Shown: positions 19,683 through 29,814 of the stretch, piece after piece
Numbering within the stretch: position 1 is the first letter of the stretch
How the letters are laid out: each line of letters opens with the position of its first letter
From: Azolla caroliniana
Taxonomy: Eukaryota; Polypodiophyta
NCBI GenBank assembly: GCA_043228905.1
Contig: JBHGNT010000001.1
Span: 24,490,001-24,554,000, forward strand
DNA length: 64,000 nt
Direction: 5' to 3'
Notes under the pieces: generated by a model
The model's database searches: none
Told to the model about the DNA's origin: nothing
What the model saw: only the letters and a program-made list of their open reading frames with translations
Made by a program: the position numbers and the translations under genes

Positions 19683-20387
19683 CTCCCCCTCAAGCTCAAC
19701 TTGAGGCTCTTCGGGATCTTCGGGCTCACAACTCTCGTTCCTCCTGGCTTCACGCCTCGCTCGCGCTCCTCGACCTGTTCGACTCTGCGTGCTTCGACCC
19801 TTCCGGTCGGCTTGTGTGGTCATGTGGCCCTTATAAGCTCTTCTGTTGTTGCGGTGTTGACGCTTCTCCTGCTGCCTTTTCTTCCGCTTGGGCCTTGGTT
19901 CATTTAGCGTATCTGAATCAAACATTCGAACCGACTCGGCTACCTCCGATCGGTTTTCGCTCTCATCTGAGTTGGCTGTCTCCAACTTGTCTTCGGTCTT
20001 CTTGCCCTCGATGGCATCATCTTCCCCATGCGTGGTTGGCTTTGGCTCTCTCCTTTGGCTGCTCCCCTTCTGTCCGCTTCCGGACTTTTCCGGAGGTCCG
20101 CCCTCGGCTTCTTCAGCCGATCCGAAGTTGAACTCGACAACCGAGTCAACCGACTCGGTGTTGCAGTCTCTGCTCTTTTCCCGCTGCCTTGCTTGGTCGT
20201 TCGGAACTGTTCTCCCCCTCAAGTTTTGCACGTCGAGGTGACGCAATCCGAGCGCACCTGAGAATTGCGGCAACTTGTCCAGACCAAGAGGCTTGGTGAA
20301 GATGTCGGTAGTCTGCCGATCCGTCAGAACGTACTGAAGTTCGACTTCATCGGAAAGGACACGCTCACGGATGAAATGGTTGTGCAC
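19677..20387 (-). CDS. Copia A pol C-terminus: end of RNase H plus basic tail
   Basis: Continues the RNase H frame after a single stop: HFIRERVLSDEVELQYVLTD, DIFTKPLGLDKLPQFS, HLDVQNLRGR. Normal copia polyproteins end about here. This one runs on for about 170 residues of acidic then strongly basic sequence, with a cluster RPKRKKRQQEKRQHRNNRR that resembles a nuclear localisation signal, the motif TGRGARARREARR, and the terminus PQVELEGEC. The last residues are encoded by the polypurine tract and the first bases of the LTR. The tail is shared with copia B and C. Function is unknown. Confidence 0.75.
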   Translation of the reverse strand: MHNHFIRERVLSDEVELQYVLTDRQTTDIFTKPLGLDKLPQFSGALGLRHLDVQNLRGRTVPNDQARQREKSRDCNTESVDSVVEFNFGSAEEAEGGPPEKSGSGQKGSSQRREPKPTTHGEDDAIEGKKTEDKLETANSDESENRSEVAESVRMFDSDTLNEPRPKRKKRQQEKRQHRNNRRAYKGHMTTQADRKGRSTQSRTGRGARARREARRNESCEPEDPEEPQVELEGEC

Positions 20388-20402
20388 CTCAATGTGCTTA
20401 GT

Positions 20403-21614
20403 CTATGCGTGGAAAACGGGGTTTTTCGCGAGCTGGATGCTGCTGAGGTTGTCGTAGTAGATCGTCGTCGGATCTGACACCTCCTCTTGCAGGTCCTTAA
20501 GTAGCCGCTTCAACCATATGGCTTCGCATGTCGCGACAGCCGCTCCACGGTACTCAGCTTCGGTGCTCGACAGTGCAATTGTCGGCTGCTTCTTACTGCT
20601 CCACGCGATCGCGGCACTCCCGAGGGAGAACGTGTATCTGGACGTGGATCGGCGATCGGCGGCGTTGCCAGCCCAATCAGCATCGGTGTAGCCAACTAAC
20701 TGCGCGGCTGCACCGGTCCGATATAGCAGTCCCCGGTCCTTAGTGTCGTTGACATACCGAAGTATGCGTTGCGCACACTGAAGGTGCTCCTCGGTAGGTC
20801 GCGCCATGAACTGACTGATCACTCCGACTGGATAACTGAGGTCGGGTCGGGTGATGGTCAAGTATATGAGGCTTCCGACAATTTGTCGGAACCTCGTCGG
20901 GTCGCATACCTTTCCCGTATCGGGACGAAGCTTGACGGTTCTGTCCAGAGGAGTCGAGACGGACTTATAGTCGGCCATCTTGAATTCGAAGAGCATACTC
21001 AGCACGTAATGACGTTGGCTGATCAATATGCCTTCGGGGGTACGGATCACTTCGATCCCGAGGAAGTAATGAAGGTCCTCCAGATCCTTCATGTCGAACG
21101 ATGCCGCAAGTTGGAGCTTCACGCGGTCGATTTCACCTAGGTCGGCGTCGGTGATGACCAAGTCATCAACATATAGTAAAATACTAACCGGTCCGAGTCG
21201 ACCTTTCTGGATGAATAGGGAAGAGTCCGATTTTGACGTGACGAAGCCCATCCGACGTAGTTGTTGCGTGATCTTCGCGTTCCAGGCACGCGGGGCTTGC
21301 TTCAGTCCGTAAAGGGACTTCTTCAGTCGGCATACTACTGAGGAGTTCGTTCCGGAGTGAAAACCGGGGGGCTGTACCATGTACACTTGTTCCTCAAGGT
21401 CACCTTGCAGGAACACATTCTTTACATCCATCTGATGTAAGTGCCACCCCTTCACCGCAGCTACTGCGAGCAAAACACGGACAGTCGTCATTTTCGCGAC
21501 CGGCGCAAATGTCTCATCGTAGTCGATGCCGTGTTTCTGCGTGTAGCCCTTTGTCACTAGCCGAGCCTTGTACCGGTTGACCGAGCCATCGGTGTTGTAC
21601 TTGACCTTGTACAC
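20403..21614 (-). CDS. Copia A reverse transcriptase and RNase H
   Basis: An unbroken 403-codon frame, the longest RT/RNase H frame in the window. It shows KARLVTKGYTQKHGIDYDET, HQMDVKNVFLQGDLEEQVYM (first catalytic Asp), SLYGLKQAPRAWN, LLYVDDLVIT (catalytic YVDD), FDMKDLEDLHYFLGIEV, then RNase H with GYTDADWAGNAADRRSTS, ALSSTEAEYRGAAVATCEA and YYDNLSSIQLAKNPVFHA. It ends at a TAG where copia C encodes Arg. RT catalytic residues look intact, but gag and protease are absent, so it would need help in trans. Confidence 0.92.
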   Translation of the reverse strand: MYKVKYNTDGSVNRYKARLVTKGYTQKHGIDYDETFAPVAKMTTVRVLLAVAAVKGWHLHQMDVKNVFLQGDLEEQVYMVQPPGFHSGTNSSVVCRLKKSLYGLKQAPRAWNAKITQQLRRMGFVTSKSDSSLFIQKGRLGPVSILLYVDDLVITDADLGEIDRVKLQLAASFDMKDLEDLHYFLGIEVIRTPEGILISQRHYVLSMLFEFKMADYKSVSTPLDRTVKLRPDTGKVCDPTRFRQIVGSLIYLTITRPDLSYPVGVISQFMARPTEEHLQCAQRILRYVNDTKDRGLLYRTGAAAQLVGYTDADWAGNAADRRSTSRYTFSLGSAAIAWSSKKQPTIALSSTEAEYRGAAVATCEAIWLKRLLKDLQEEVSDPTTIYYDNLSSIQLAKNPVFHA

Positions 21615-21662
21615 CCATCTACACCCGATCGGTTTTACCCCTCTTGGTGCGTCAACCAGGTC

Positions 21663-23317
21663 CTAGGTCTCGTTCTCCGCCAATGCGTGCATCTCTTCCT
21701 CCATCGCGGCACGCCAATTCGCGTCTTTAGCCGCTTCTGCGTAGCTCTCCGGCTCACGCACTTCCGCTACACGGGCCATGTACGCATAATGATGCACCAT
21801 GTACTCGTTGTATCCGAACCGCAAAACAGGATTCTTCTTGCGGGTAGATCGGTGTAATCTCACATTAGCCGATGTCGAGGCCTTCTTGGTCGACACGGAC
21901 TTCACCTTTAAAGACCCGTCACCGGTTCCCTCGGAGTCGGACTTGCGTCGGTCTGACTCGTTCCTATCCGTGCCGGAATCCGACACCTTCTTCTTCCCTT
22001 TCTCTTTGCGCGTAAGCCGTCTCCTCGGCTTCCTGCGCGGGGAATGCACGGCCGAGTCTCCACTACTCGCCGGCTCTTCATCGGACTGGTCGTACTGACT
22101 CAGTCATCCAATCGGTCCACTTAAACGGAGTGAAATCGGACTCTCTTTGCGGGTCTCGATTTCGGGCTTATCCGGAGGCATCTCGGCCTCGCTGACCTCA
22201 TCGTTAGAGCACGGATTGGAGTCGGGGGCTGGTACCAGGACGTGGACTCGTCAAACACAACGTCGCGGCTAACATGCGCTTGTTTGGTGCGAGGGTTATA
22301 ACACTTATAACCCTTCTGCTCATCCGAGTAACCAAGCAAGATGCATTTCTCGGCCTTTGCGTCCAACTTCCTCCTTTTCTCCTTCGGTACATGCACATAC
22401 GCAATGCTACCGAACACCCTCAAGTGTCGCAAGTTCGGCTTCATTCCGAAATATAGCTCGTGCGCTGACACTTTGTCTCCGATTCGGTTCTGGGTGTATT
22501 CCGCGGTCCTTACCGCCTCGGCCCAGTAGAACTTGGGCAAGCTCTTCTCCTCCAGCATTGCCCGTGCCGCTTCCACAACTTACCGATTCATCCTCTCGGC
22601 CACGCCGTTCTGCTTCGGCGTGTATCTACAACTGAATTCGCGCCGAATTCCCATTTGTTGTAGATAACCATTGAATTGACCGGAAAAGTACTCTTTCCCG
22701 CCATCCGACCGCAGGCACTTGATCTTTCGTCCTGTTTCCGTTTCCACGAACCCTTTGAGGTCCCGGAAACAGTCGAAGACTTTGCTCTTCCTCTCAATGA
22801 GGTAGACCCACGTGTGCCGCGTGTGGTCGTTGATGAAGGAGACGAAATATCGGCTCCCGCCAAGACTAACGTTTTGTGCCAGCCCCCATACATCGGAGTG
22901 TATAAGGTCGAGCTTGTTCCGGCTCCGGTTTCGCTCGTTGGGGAAAGGAAGTCGGTGTTGCTTCCCGAGCTGGTAGGCTTCACAAATTTGTGCCTTTCGG
23001 CCACTAAATTTGGGCAATCCGAACACTACCTGTTTCGATTGTAGATCTTGAAGCCGTTGGTAGTTGATGTGGCCTATCCGCTTGTGCCACAAGTCGATGT
23101 CCGACTCGGATTTTTGTCCCTTCGCGAACATTGCAGTGCCACCGTCAGTGGAGTCGAGGATGAACTTCCTCCCATCTCTGCGCCCTTGCGCAATCACATG
23201 GCCTTCTTCCTCAATGAAGCACCCGAGGTGTGTAAACCGAACCTCCATCCCTTGGTCGACGATCTGTCCGACCGAGACCAAGTTCTTCGTGATTGTCGGA
23301 ACGTGCAACACGTTCAT
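21663..23317 (-). pseudogene. Copia A integrase and linker
   Basis: Integrase with LWHKRIGHINYQRLQ, then CEAYQLGKQ in which the second zinc-binding Cys is Tyr (copia C keeps CEACQLGKQ). The catalytic residues are present: Asp in HSDVWG, Asp in LRSDGGKEY and Glu in NGVAERMNR. The C-terminal part is at 22121-22576 (NLRHLRVFGSIAYVHVPKEKRR, CILLGYSDEQKGYKCYNP). A basic linker to RT follows (RRLTRKEKGKKKVSD, LHRSTRKKNPVLRFGYNEYM). Stops lie at about 22578 and 21660. Confidence 0.88.
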
Positions 23318-23490
23318 GAGTTTCCCTTTCTGCCCGACATGGCTTAGGGGAACTTCTCCGACATTCGTGATTGGATGCGGAGTGTCGTCTCCAGTTGCGA
23401 CTACTCCAGGTTATAGGAACAAGACGCGTAGTTGGTTCTGTTGAGCTTCTCTGTTGGAAGCAAGCTCGCCATGCCTCTATCCATCGTTCT
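23318..23490 (-). pseudogene. Copia A gag start fused to protease end
   Basis: After the primer site the frame opens with MDRGMASLLPTEKLNRTNYA, the expected copia gag N-terminus. Within 30 residues it switches to GDDTPHPITNVGEVPLSHVG, which follows the protease active site in copia C. About 1 kb of gag, the zinc knuckle and the DSGAS box are missing. Confidence 0.82.
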
Positions 23491-23538
23491 TCTTGTTCTT
23501 CTTCGTCAAGCTGTGTGGACTGCAGAGAGGTTCTCAAC

Positions 23539-23556
23539 CCTCGCACTCTGATACCA
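23539..23556 (-). promoter_or_regulatory. Primer-binding site of copia A
   Basis: The minus strand reads TGGTATCAGAGTGCGAGG directly after the LTR, an initiator Met-tRNA primer site. Confidence 0.9.
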
Positions 23557-24010
23557 TGTAAAAAGTAGCGTGCGGAAGCAAGTATGAAGACCGAACAGAA
23601 GGCAGAAAACTCAGGTTTAATGGAGAGCTTGAGCTTACGTAGTATACGCGGGAGAGACAGAGAGAGTGAGAGAGAGAGAACACAAGAACTATATTCAACA
23701 AAAGTACTCAATCTCTATTCACCACACTATACATATGTGTGTTCAATGAACACTTTTATACAAGTCCTAGAAGGACTGATAGAAGTATTGACAGTACTTC
23801 AATGCTCATTAAGATCTCCTACACTAACTCCCAAATATATTTATCACGGAATATCTTTCCTAACAGCCTCCCGGTTACGCACCGATCCGGCCCTACCTAC
23901 GCACCGGTCTGCGTACCGGTTTACGCATTCGGCCTAACCGATCGGTCCCAACCGATCCGGTCGTTGGCTTCTTCAGTCAATCCGGCCGATGTTGAGCTTG
24001 TCTCTCAACA
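23557..24010 (-). repeat. 5' LTR of copia A
   Basis: 454 bp, nearly identical to 19240-19682. It differs by scattered substitutions and an extra 12 bases near 23780. Confidence 0.92.
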
Positions 24011-24398
24011 ATGGGCAAGTGCGCTAAGTTAGCCCCACAATATTGTGGACCATTTGAAATCCTTAAGCGAGTTGGGTCATCTGCTTATCACCTTGCCTTA
24101 CCCCGTAACGTTGGTATTCATCATGGTTTTCACGTCAGTCACCTAAAACCATTTTTAGGCTCTAGTGAATACCATCACAATCCAAGATATTGTAACATTA
24201 GAGGATTTTTCTTACAAATATCATGTTCTTGAACTAATACTTGATTCTCGTACTAAACGTTTACGTTCTAAAGAGATTCGGCTATTCAAGATCAAATGGA
24301 TGGATAAACCTATTGTTGATGCCACATGGGAACGCAAGAATACTCTTAAGGCACAATTTCCTCACTTTATATTGAAAGAGTGCAATCTTTTGAAGTAG
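24011..24398 (+). pseudogene. Gypsy 4 integrase C-terminus, part 2, with chromodomain
   Basis: Resumes the frame cut at 19239: KCAKLAPQYCGPFEILKRVG, AYHLALPRNVGIHHGFHVSHLKP. After a frameshift near 24190 it continues with a chromodomain-like end, HVLELILDSRTKRLRSKEIR then LFKIKWMDKPIVDATWERK. It stops at 24396-24398, a few bases before a purine-rich tract (GAAGTAGGGGAGTA) and the LTR. Confidence 0.85.
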
Positions 24399-24405
24399 GG
24401 GAGTA

Positions 24406-24880
24406 TGTTATGTACACATAACGTAGGTGAGGGTAGGTCACTAATATTTACATAAAAGAAGGGTATGTTCACTAATGTTGAAAAGGGGACTAATGTGATT
24501 GGATAGAAGGAATGATAGGTGCATGCACTATCATGATTTGGACAACCAATGAATGGAGAGCCTTTTAAAAAGGTGCATCTATTCAAGGGGCCTAGGAAAA
24601 GGTATAAATATGAGGCTTAGCTACCTGCATAAACACATTACGTTGGAAGGCTGTTGTCTTAGACACCGGTGGTGTGGGCTGGGCTTTCGTCTCGACGATC
24701 CTGTTTAACTCTTCCAAGGTATTCGTCATCCTAATATCCGGCGGTATGGGACGTCGCTAGTAGGTTGGCTATGTGTAGATCATAACTCGGGGGTGGTCGG
24801 GTGGAACAGGTTCTTCTATCCAATCTATTTTCCTTATTTTACTTTAGTTTGGTCTATTGATTAGTAATAGACTCTTAACA
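24406..24880 (+). repeat. 3' LTR of gypsy 4
   Basis: 475 bp, TGTTATG to CTTAACA, directly after the polypurine tract. A TATA-like GTATAAATATG lies near 24601. The 5' LTR is not in the window. In 24881-25205 I see no coding or repeat signal that I can name. Confidence 0.75.
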
Positions 24881-25205
24881 GTGGTCTTTTGCTTCCTGCA
24901 GGTTGGTCTGTACTGAATTGACTAGACGACATACATTCTCCTTGTTCTCTTCTCGTAGTAGATGTAACTGGATGTGCCAAATTAATGTGTTGTCTTTGCG
25001 AACAACTGATAGACGCAATGGGTCGAACATTTTACTTCCTACAACATTCTATGAAGAAGATTGTGGTTGGAGATATGATATTTGTCGACACTAGTTCCTT
25101 ACTCAGAGCTTTATGTAACAATGATCACAAAGAACCTAATTACTAGAATTAGAACATACGATCCTGATCGATTATTAGCTATAACATAATCTATGTAGCA
25201 AAGAA

Positions 25206-25818
25206 TGTATTCGAACATCCGACACTATAAATAGATAGAAGATAATGATAGAAAAAAACAAGAACTCGACCACAACCGAGTCGAGTGCAGAATAGGGAAG
25301 CAAGCAGAAACATAGAGAGAATAGAAATGAAAGTACACAAGATATATCGTGGAAAACCCCAAATCGGGTAAAAAACCACGGGTGCCCACCGACACAGAAC
25401 AAATCACTATAAAAGAGATATACAACGAAATGAATACACAGGCATTGACCTGAGTTCGTTCACTTTGCCGACTGGCGGTTACAATAGAGACACTCTCACA
25501 CGCTTCTTTTGTTCTAGCTATGGAGGCAACGACCTCACACGCGGTGTACTCAGTTACACAAACAACTTACACTTTCTACAAAACTACAAGAGTGAATGAG
25601 ATGATTCAACTACTCTAATCACTGAACTAAAGTTTGCCCTAGTTATCTTTTTACTTAGATAACTTTCGGGCTATTTACATAGTTAGCCTAAACGAGCTTG
25701 AATCAAACCTATTTACATTTTCTGGATACTCATCCGGACTTCATCTGATTTCCGACCAGGTGCAACATTTTCCTTTATCATGAATTCAGCCCATCCAAAA
25801 GGGACATAATTCTCAACA
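25206..25818 (-). repeat. 3' LTR of copia E (left end approximate)
   Basis: Resembles the LTRs of copia 1-3: ACCACAACCGAGTCGAG, a block around AACCACGGGTGCCCACC, CGGTTACAATAGAGACAC, and an end TTCTCAACA followed by the tract AACTCCCCCTTCAC (25819-25832). The left edge is set at a TG near 25206. Confidence 0.65.
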
Positions 25819-26057
25819 AACTCCCCCTTCACTTCGGACGGGGCTTCACTAATCCAACCCGACTCCGACATGCTTCTAGCCTTTCTGCCCACAATACCTT
25901 TGTCAGCATGTCAGATCCATTCTCCAACTTGTGAATCTTCGTAAGAGCAAACTCCCCTTCTTCTACCCTCTCTCGGAGCCAATGATATCGCCTTTGGATG
26001 GGTTTGGTCCTTCAATGGTAGGCCGTATTCTTAGCAAGGTGGATGGCACTTTGTGTG
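25819..26057 (-). pseudogene. Copia E RNase H, C-terminal fragment
   Basis: In shifted frames the minus strand encodes the end of copia RNase H (LAKNTAYH, QRRYHWLRERVEEGEFALTKIH) with the C-terminal residues that copia 2 has lost. It breaks at about 26057, where unrelated sequence starts. 26058-26330 is unassigned. Confidence 0.72.
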
Positions 26058-26329
26058 GAGAATCGGAAGATTGCAGAAAAATAGGAACAATGCATTTACA
26101 CAGTCCACAGGGGCAGTTGATCTTTTTCCGCCAATTGATCTTTCCCCGATCCCCCTCATACACAATAGCCCTCATGTCCCCACCTCAGCCAAGTCCAGGT
26201 GGCCCTCAGTCCATAGGATCGATTTATATTTATCTGCCAATTGCTAGCTCATTTTCCATCACTAGCCTTGTCCAACTATTAGGGTCGGTAGTTCCACGGG
26301 GATGTCCTCAACGCTGTTGCAATTCAACT

Positions 26330-26629
26330 AGGTGTCCAATAGATGTTTACGTCCCCATATCATTCTCACCGAACACCTCAACAAGATTCTCATGCAAGAG
26401 ATGTATGCACGAATCAACCCTTTTCGAGCACTCTATGGGCGTGACCCTCACCTCCCATCACAATCATCCATTGACATCCATTCCACCCTTGCCAACATGG
26501 ATAGTGCCGCTTGGGAGCTCTATCTCCAATAGATGCTCCCCCTCCTTCGACAAGCCACTATTCCTGTTCTTGTTCCTATTCATGTTCCTGTTCATGTTCC
26601 TCAGTATCTTGTTTCTCTCAGGGGGGAAA
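26330..26629 (+). pseudogene. Gypsy 5 integrase fragment and polypurine tract
   Basis: A short + strand stretch reads SNRCLRPHIILTEHLNK and NPFRALYGRDPHLPS with DIHSTLANMDSAAWELYLQ, the end of a gypsy integrase core. A stop follows. The purine run CAGGGGGGAAA at 26619-26629 precedes the putative LTR TGTGGTGTGCG. Confidence 0.7.
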
Positions 26630-27041
26630 TGTGGTGTGCGTGTGTTCCTTTGTGCCACCCTTTTCGCACACCCTTTTTAGCATGCATGTACCTAAGCCAA
26701 CCCACGCTTTTAGCACACCCTTTTTAGCTAAACCAACCCAAATGGATACTTTTATATCGACTATAAATTGAGCACAAAGTAAGAAGCTAAGTAGGTTGGT
26801 TTTGATCTCTTATGTGCATATCACAATATACTCGAGAAATATCTCTAGAATATACTCATCTAGAATATACCATAGAATATTTCTAGAATATACTAAAGAG
26901 TAGAATATTCTGAATGATATGCTAGACTATACAATTTTAAACCATATATAACTTACATGTAACTTAAGGGTTTTCAAATGGTTTATCTAATACTAAGTAT
27001 TGGGTGTGTTATAGGTTAGAGGTTCGAGCCTAGATGTGACA
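26630..27041. repeat. Two opposed LTR ends: gypsy 5 (+) and gypsy 6 (-)
   Basis: The left side (from 26630, TGTGGTGTG) is the start of a + strand LTR after the gypsy 5 polypurine tract. The right side ends GATGTGACA at 27041, so on the minus strand it starts TGTCACATC directly after the purine tract AAGAAGGGGGATAA of gypsy 6. The boundary between them is not visible. Repeated AGAATATAC/AGAATATTC motifs fill 26830-26920. Confidence 0.6.
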
Positions 27042-27059
27042 TTATCCCCCTTCTTACGC

Positions 27060-28936
27060 CACCTTCCCAAACCGGTACCAGAGATGAAAATCCTGGACCA
27101 CCTCCGGGGCATTTTGTAAATTCGTCCCTAGTTCCCACATGGCGTCAGAAAGGGGGTAACCCTTACACAAGACGAGGTATTGCAGGTGTCAATGGTGCAA
27201 ACGTGAGTCAAGTATTTGGTCGATCTCATATTCCTCCCCTATCGTCAACTGCACATGTGGTGGTGGGGGGGGCCTAGCATCTTGGGAGTTGCGAAGCATA
27301 ATGGGGTTCGAGGAGGGAGACATGAAAAACATCATAAATCTGGAAGTGGGATGGAAGGGCCAGCCGGAAGGTGACGAGATTGATGTGCTCAACTATACGG
27401 AATGGTCCCAACTTCTTGTAATCAAGTTTTGCACATGGACGGGTAGTAGAGATCTGCCGTCGTAACAACCAGACCATGTCGCCGACGACAAAGGGTGGAG
27501 TGGCAGAGCGATGGCGATCACGTGCTTCTTGTATCGTTCGCTAGCAAGACGAAGCTCTAAAGATAAGTCATGATGTAGCTCTTCTAAAATGCAGGCTCCA
27601 CCCTCTACAGAAGGGTTCACTAAAGTGGTAGGGAGGGAAATTTTGAACAATGGATGTAAACCATAGTTTTCAAAGAAGGGAGTGACGCCAGTCGATGGAT
27701 GGAGAGAATTATTGTGGGCGAATTCAACTAGTGAAAGTAAGCTGACCCAATCAACTTGTTGGTAACTAATCGAGCACCGAAGATATTGCTGAAGGATTTG
27801 GTTGACGTACTCCGTCTGACCGTCAGTTTGGGGGTGATAGGCGGAGGACAACTTGATGGAGATACCTAAAGTGTGTCGCAGGCACTGCCAGAGGTGAGAG
27901 ACAAACTGGGGTCAATGGTCGGAGATGACATCATCAGGGAGTCCATGCAAACAAACCACATTGTTGAGGAGTAGATGTGCCATTCCTTCACCGGAAATGG
28001 TTTCTCAGCATGGAGTGAAGTGAGCCATCTTTGTAAACCGATCAACACTGACCAACACCAAGTCATAGATATTGACCAAGTGTAGATCGGTGATTAGGTC
28101 CATAGAGATAAAGGCCCAGGGATGACAAGGGCATGGAAGCAACTGGAGTAAGCTGTATGGCCGATGATGAGCAACTTTGGAGCGAGCACAAACCTCACAA
28201 GTCTTGATGTATTCTTTGAAAAACTTCCATGGTTTTGGTCACCGGTACCCTCGAGAGATTAGTTCGAGGGTTTTGGCAACCCCGAAATGACCTGCAAGGG
28301 GGTCATCGTGGCATTCTTGCAACACCCGGGTGCGACACGGGCCCTCCGGGACGTATAAGAGATGATCTCGGAATAGCAAACCATCTTGTATGGTGAAACA
28401 GTCAAGGTCCATCTAGTTGGGTGTTGTGGGGGGGTGTTGCATCGATTGTGGATGCATTAGTGATCTGTTGGAGTAATGAATCATCCTGCAACATACTAGT
28501 GGCAAAAAGATGCAATTGGTTGGGTTTCAACAAACAACGAGATTGTTGAGCATGTGCGACATCCCTGGGGCGGATTGCAAGTTTGGCTTGACGAGAAAGG
28601 GCATCAGCCTTCGCATGTTGGCCACCAAGTCGAAATATGATCTCAAAATCATAGTCAACGAGAAATGTATATCTCAAGTGTGAATTTGCGGGAGTAGTAG
28701 GCCACTGGGTGCATTATGTTGGTGTCGTTGGCTTGGGATAAGATGGCGCGAATTGCGAAGTTAGAGGCATCGGTTTCGACTTGGAAGGGTCTTGTGGGGT
28801 CGGCATGTAGAAGCACGGGGGCAAAATGATGAATTCGTGTTTGAGAGAGTCGAACACATTTTGTGCCACCGAGGTCCATAAAAAGGGATTACGTTTGTGG
28901 GAGAGGGCGATAATGTCACAAACGTCGAGGCTAAAT

Positions 28937-28937
<1 letters not shown>
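27060..28937 (-). pseudogene. Gypsy 6 RNase H, integrase and chromodomain
   Basis: Chromovirus pol on the minus strand. Starting from the RT/RNase H junction it has [20 protein letters not shown], RNase H ([33 protein letters not shown]), integrase with AYHPQTDGQTEYVNQILQQY and LVEFAHNNSLHPSTGVTPF, the C-terminal domain (YKKLGPFRIVEHINLVTFRL, FHVSLLEPHY) and a chromodomain (EEYEIDQILDSRLHH, then LQYLVLCKGYPLSDAMWEL). Stops and frameshifts occur throughout. It resembles the chromovirus at position 1 in the LGPFRI region. Confidence 0.87.
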
Positions 28938-28939
<2 letters not shown>

Positions 28940-29021
<82 letters not shown>

Positions 29022-29027
29022 GTAGCC
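28940..29027. repeat. (GA)n microsatellite
   Basis: About 44 uninterrupted AG dinucleotides, the longest simple repeat in the window. It separates gypsy 6 RNase H from an LTR-like piece. On the minus strand it would be a CT-rich leader downstream of the TATA sequence in 29028-29276. Confidence 0.97.
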
Positions 29028-29276
29028 AAGAGAGCAAGAAAGAGAGAGAGGGTGAGAACTAAATTATGCTTCCGTAACTGGTGTTGTTCACCTTGTTTGT
29101 AATAAAGGTGCACCCAAGTATTTATACAAGAATGTGGAGATATGCATGTAAACTAGGAAACATCTAGAGAGTGCATGGAAACTTCTAGAGAGTGCATGAA
29201 GATGCATTCTCTAGAAGTTTCTTGAAAGTTCTAGTGATTAACCTACGATGTAATAAGTTGAATATTATACAAGACA
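29028..29276 (-). repeat. LTR-like fragment inside gypsy 6
   Basis: On the minus strand it starts TGTCTTGTATAATATTC and carries repeated TTCTAGAGAATGCA/CTCTCTAGAAGTTTC motifs and a TATA-like TTGTATAAATACTTGG near 29115-29130. It then runs into the CT-rich tract. It replaces the RT of gypsy 6. No target duplication or partner is visible, so this is a tentative call. Confidence 0.45.
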
Positions 29277-29280
29277 ATAA

Positions 29281-29814
29281 TGCATAGATGGATGTAGTTC
29301 AACTGGTATGGTTGCCCAATAAGGAGAGCCCTAAAACAATCAGAAGTCGAGGGGTTGCAATGAGCTAGAATGTTAATACCTCCTGGTGGAACCTGACTTG
29401 AAGTACCAATGGGACAGTGGCTTCGGTAACCGCCCCCAAAGAGAGAACCCATCCGTTGATAGCTTGAACGGATATGGGTTGTGTTGTGCGGATGGTGGGA
29501 ATTTTATATGCTTGGACGAACGCGATATTGATGAAATAAGTAGATGCACCAGAATCGAGCAAGGCATGGGATTGTATTGATGTAGAACCAAAACAAAGAC
29601 TTACTTGCAAAGTAAAACCTCCTGCTAGCATGGCTGAACTGTAGGAGCACAGAGAAGTAGGGTAACGGAAAGTGTCCAAAGGCATGGCTCCTAATGCAGC
29701 CAGACTTGGTCGTTTTCTTGTTATCGAGAAACCTTCGCAAGACGTGCATGGTGGGATTGATGATGAGGGCCGCGCACTGGGAAATGGCGGATGACATGGC
29801 CAGAGGTACCACAA
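29281..29814 (-). pseudogene. Gypsy 6 protease
   Basis: Gypsy-type aspartic protease: LQVSLCFGSTSIQSHALLDS then GASTYFIN with the DSGAS active site intact, AYKIPTIRTTQPISVQAING and VPLVLQVRFHQEVLTF. After this the frame is broken and ends at the LTR-like piece. Confidence 0.82.

Larger units (their letters stand above)
19240..24010 (-). mobile_element. Copia A: Ty1/copia element lacking gag and protease
   Basis: A 4.8-kb minus-strand element with LTRs at 19240-19682 and 23557-24010 and the exact target duplication ATGGG (19235-19239 and 24011-24015). Integrase, RT, RNase H and a long basic tail are present. Most of gag, the zinc knuckle and the protease are removed by one deletion at about 23400. 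LTRs differ by roughly a dozen substitutions and one 12-bp indel, so insertion is fairly recent. Confidence 0.93.

Noticed and set aside
24903-25094. 63-codon + strand frame after the gypsy 4 LTR
   Set aside because: No motif, no homologous reading elsewhere in the window, and short enough to be chance.
25931-26680. 249-codon + strand open frame
   Set aside because: It crosses copia E RNase H in antisense, unassigned DNA and the gypsy 5 polypurine tract, so it is not one gene.
29028-29276. 3' LTR of a gag-protease-only version of gypsy 6
   Set aside because: No polypurine tract separates the protease from this piece and no partner LTR exists, unlike gypsy 3; called only LTR-like.
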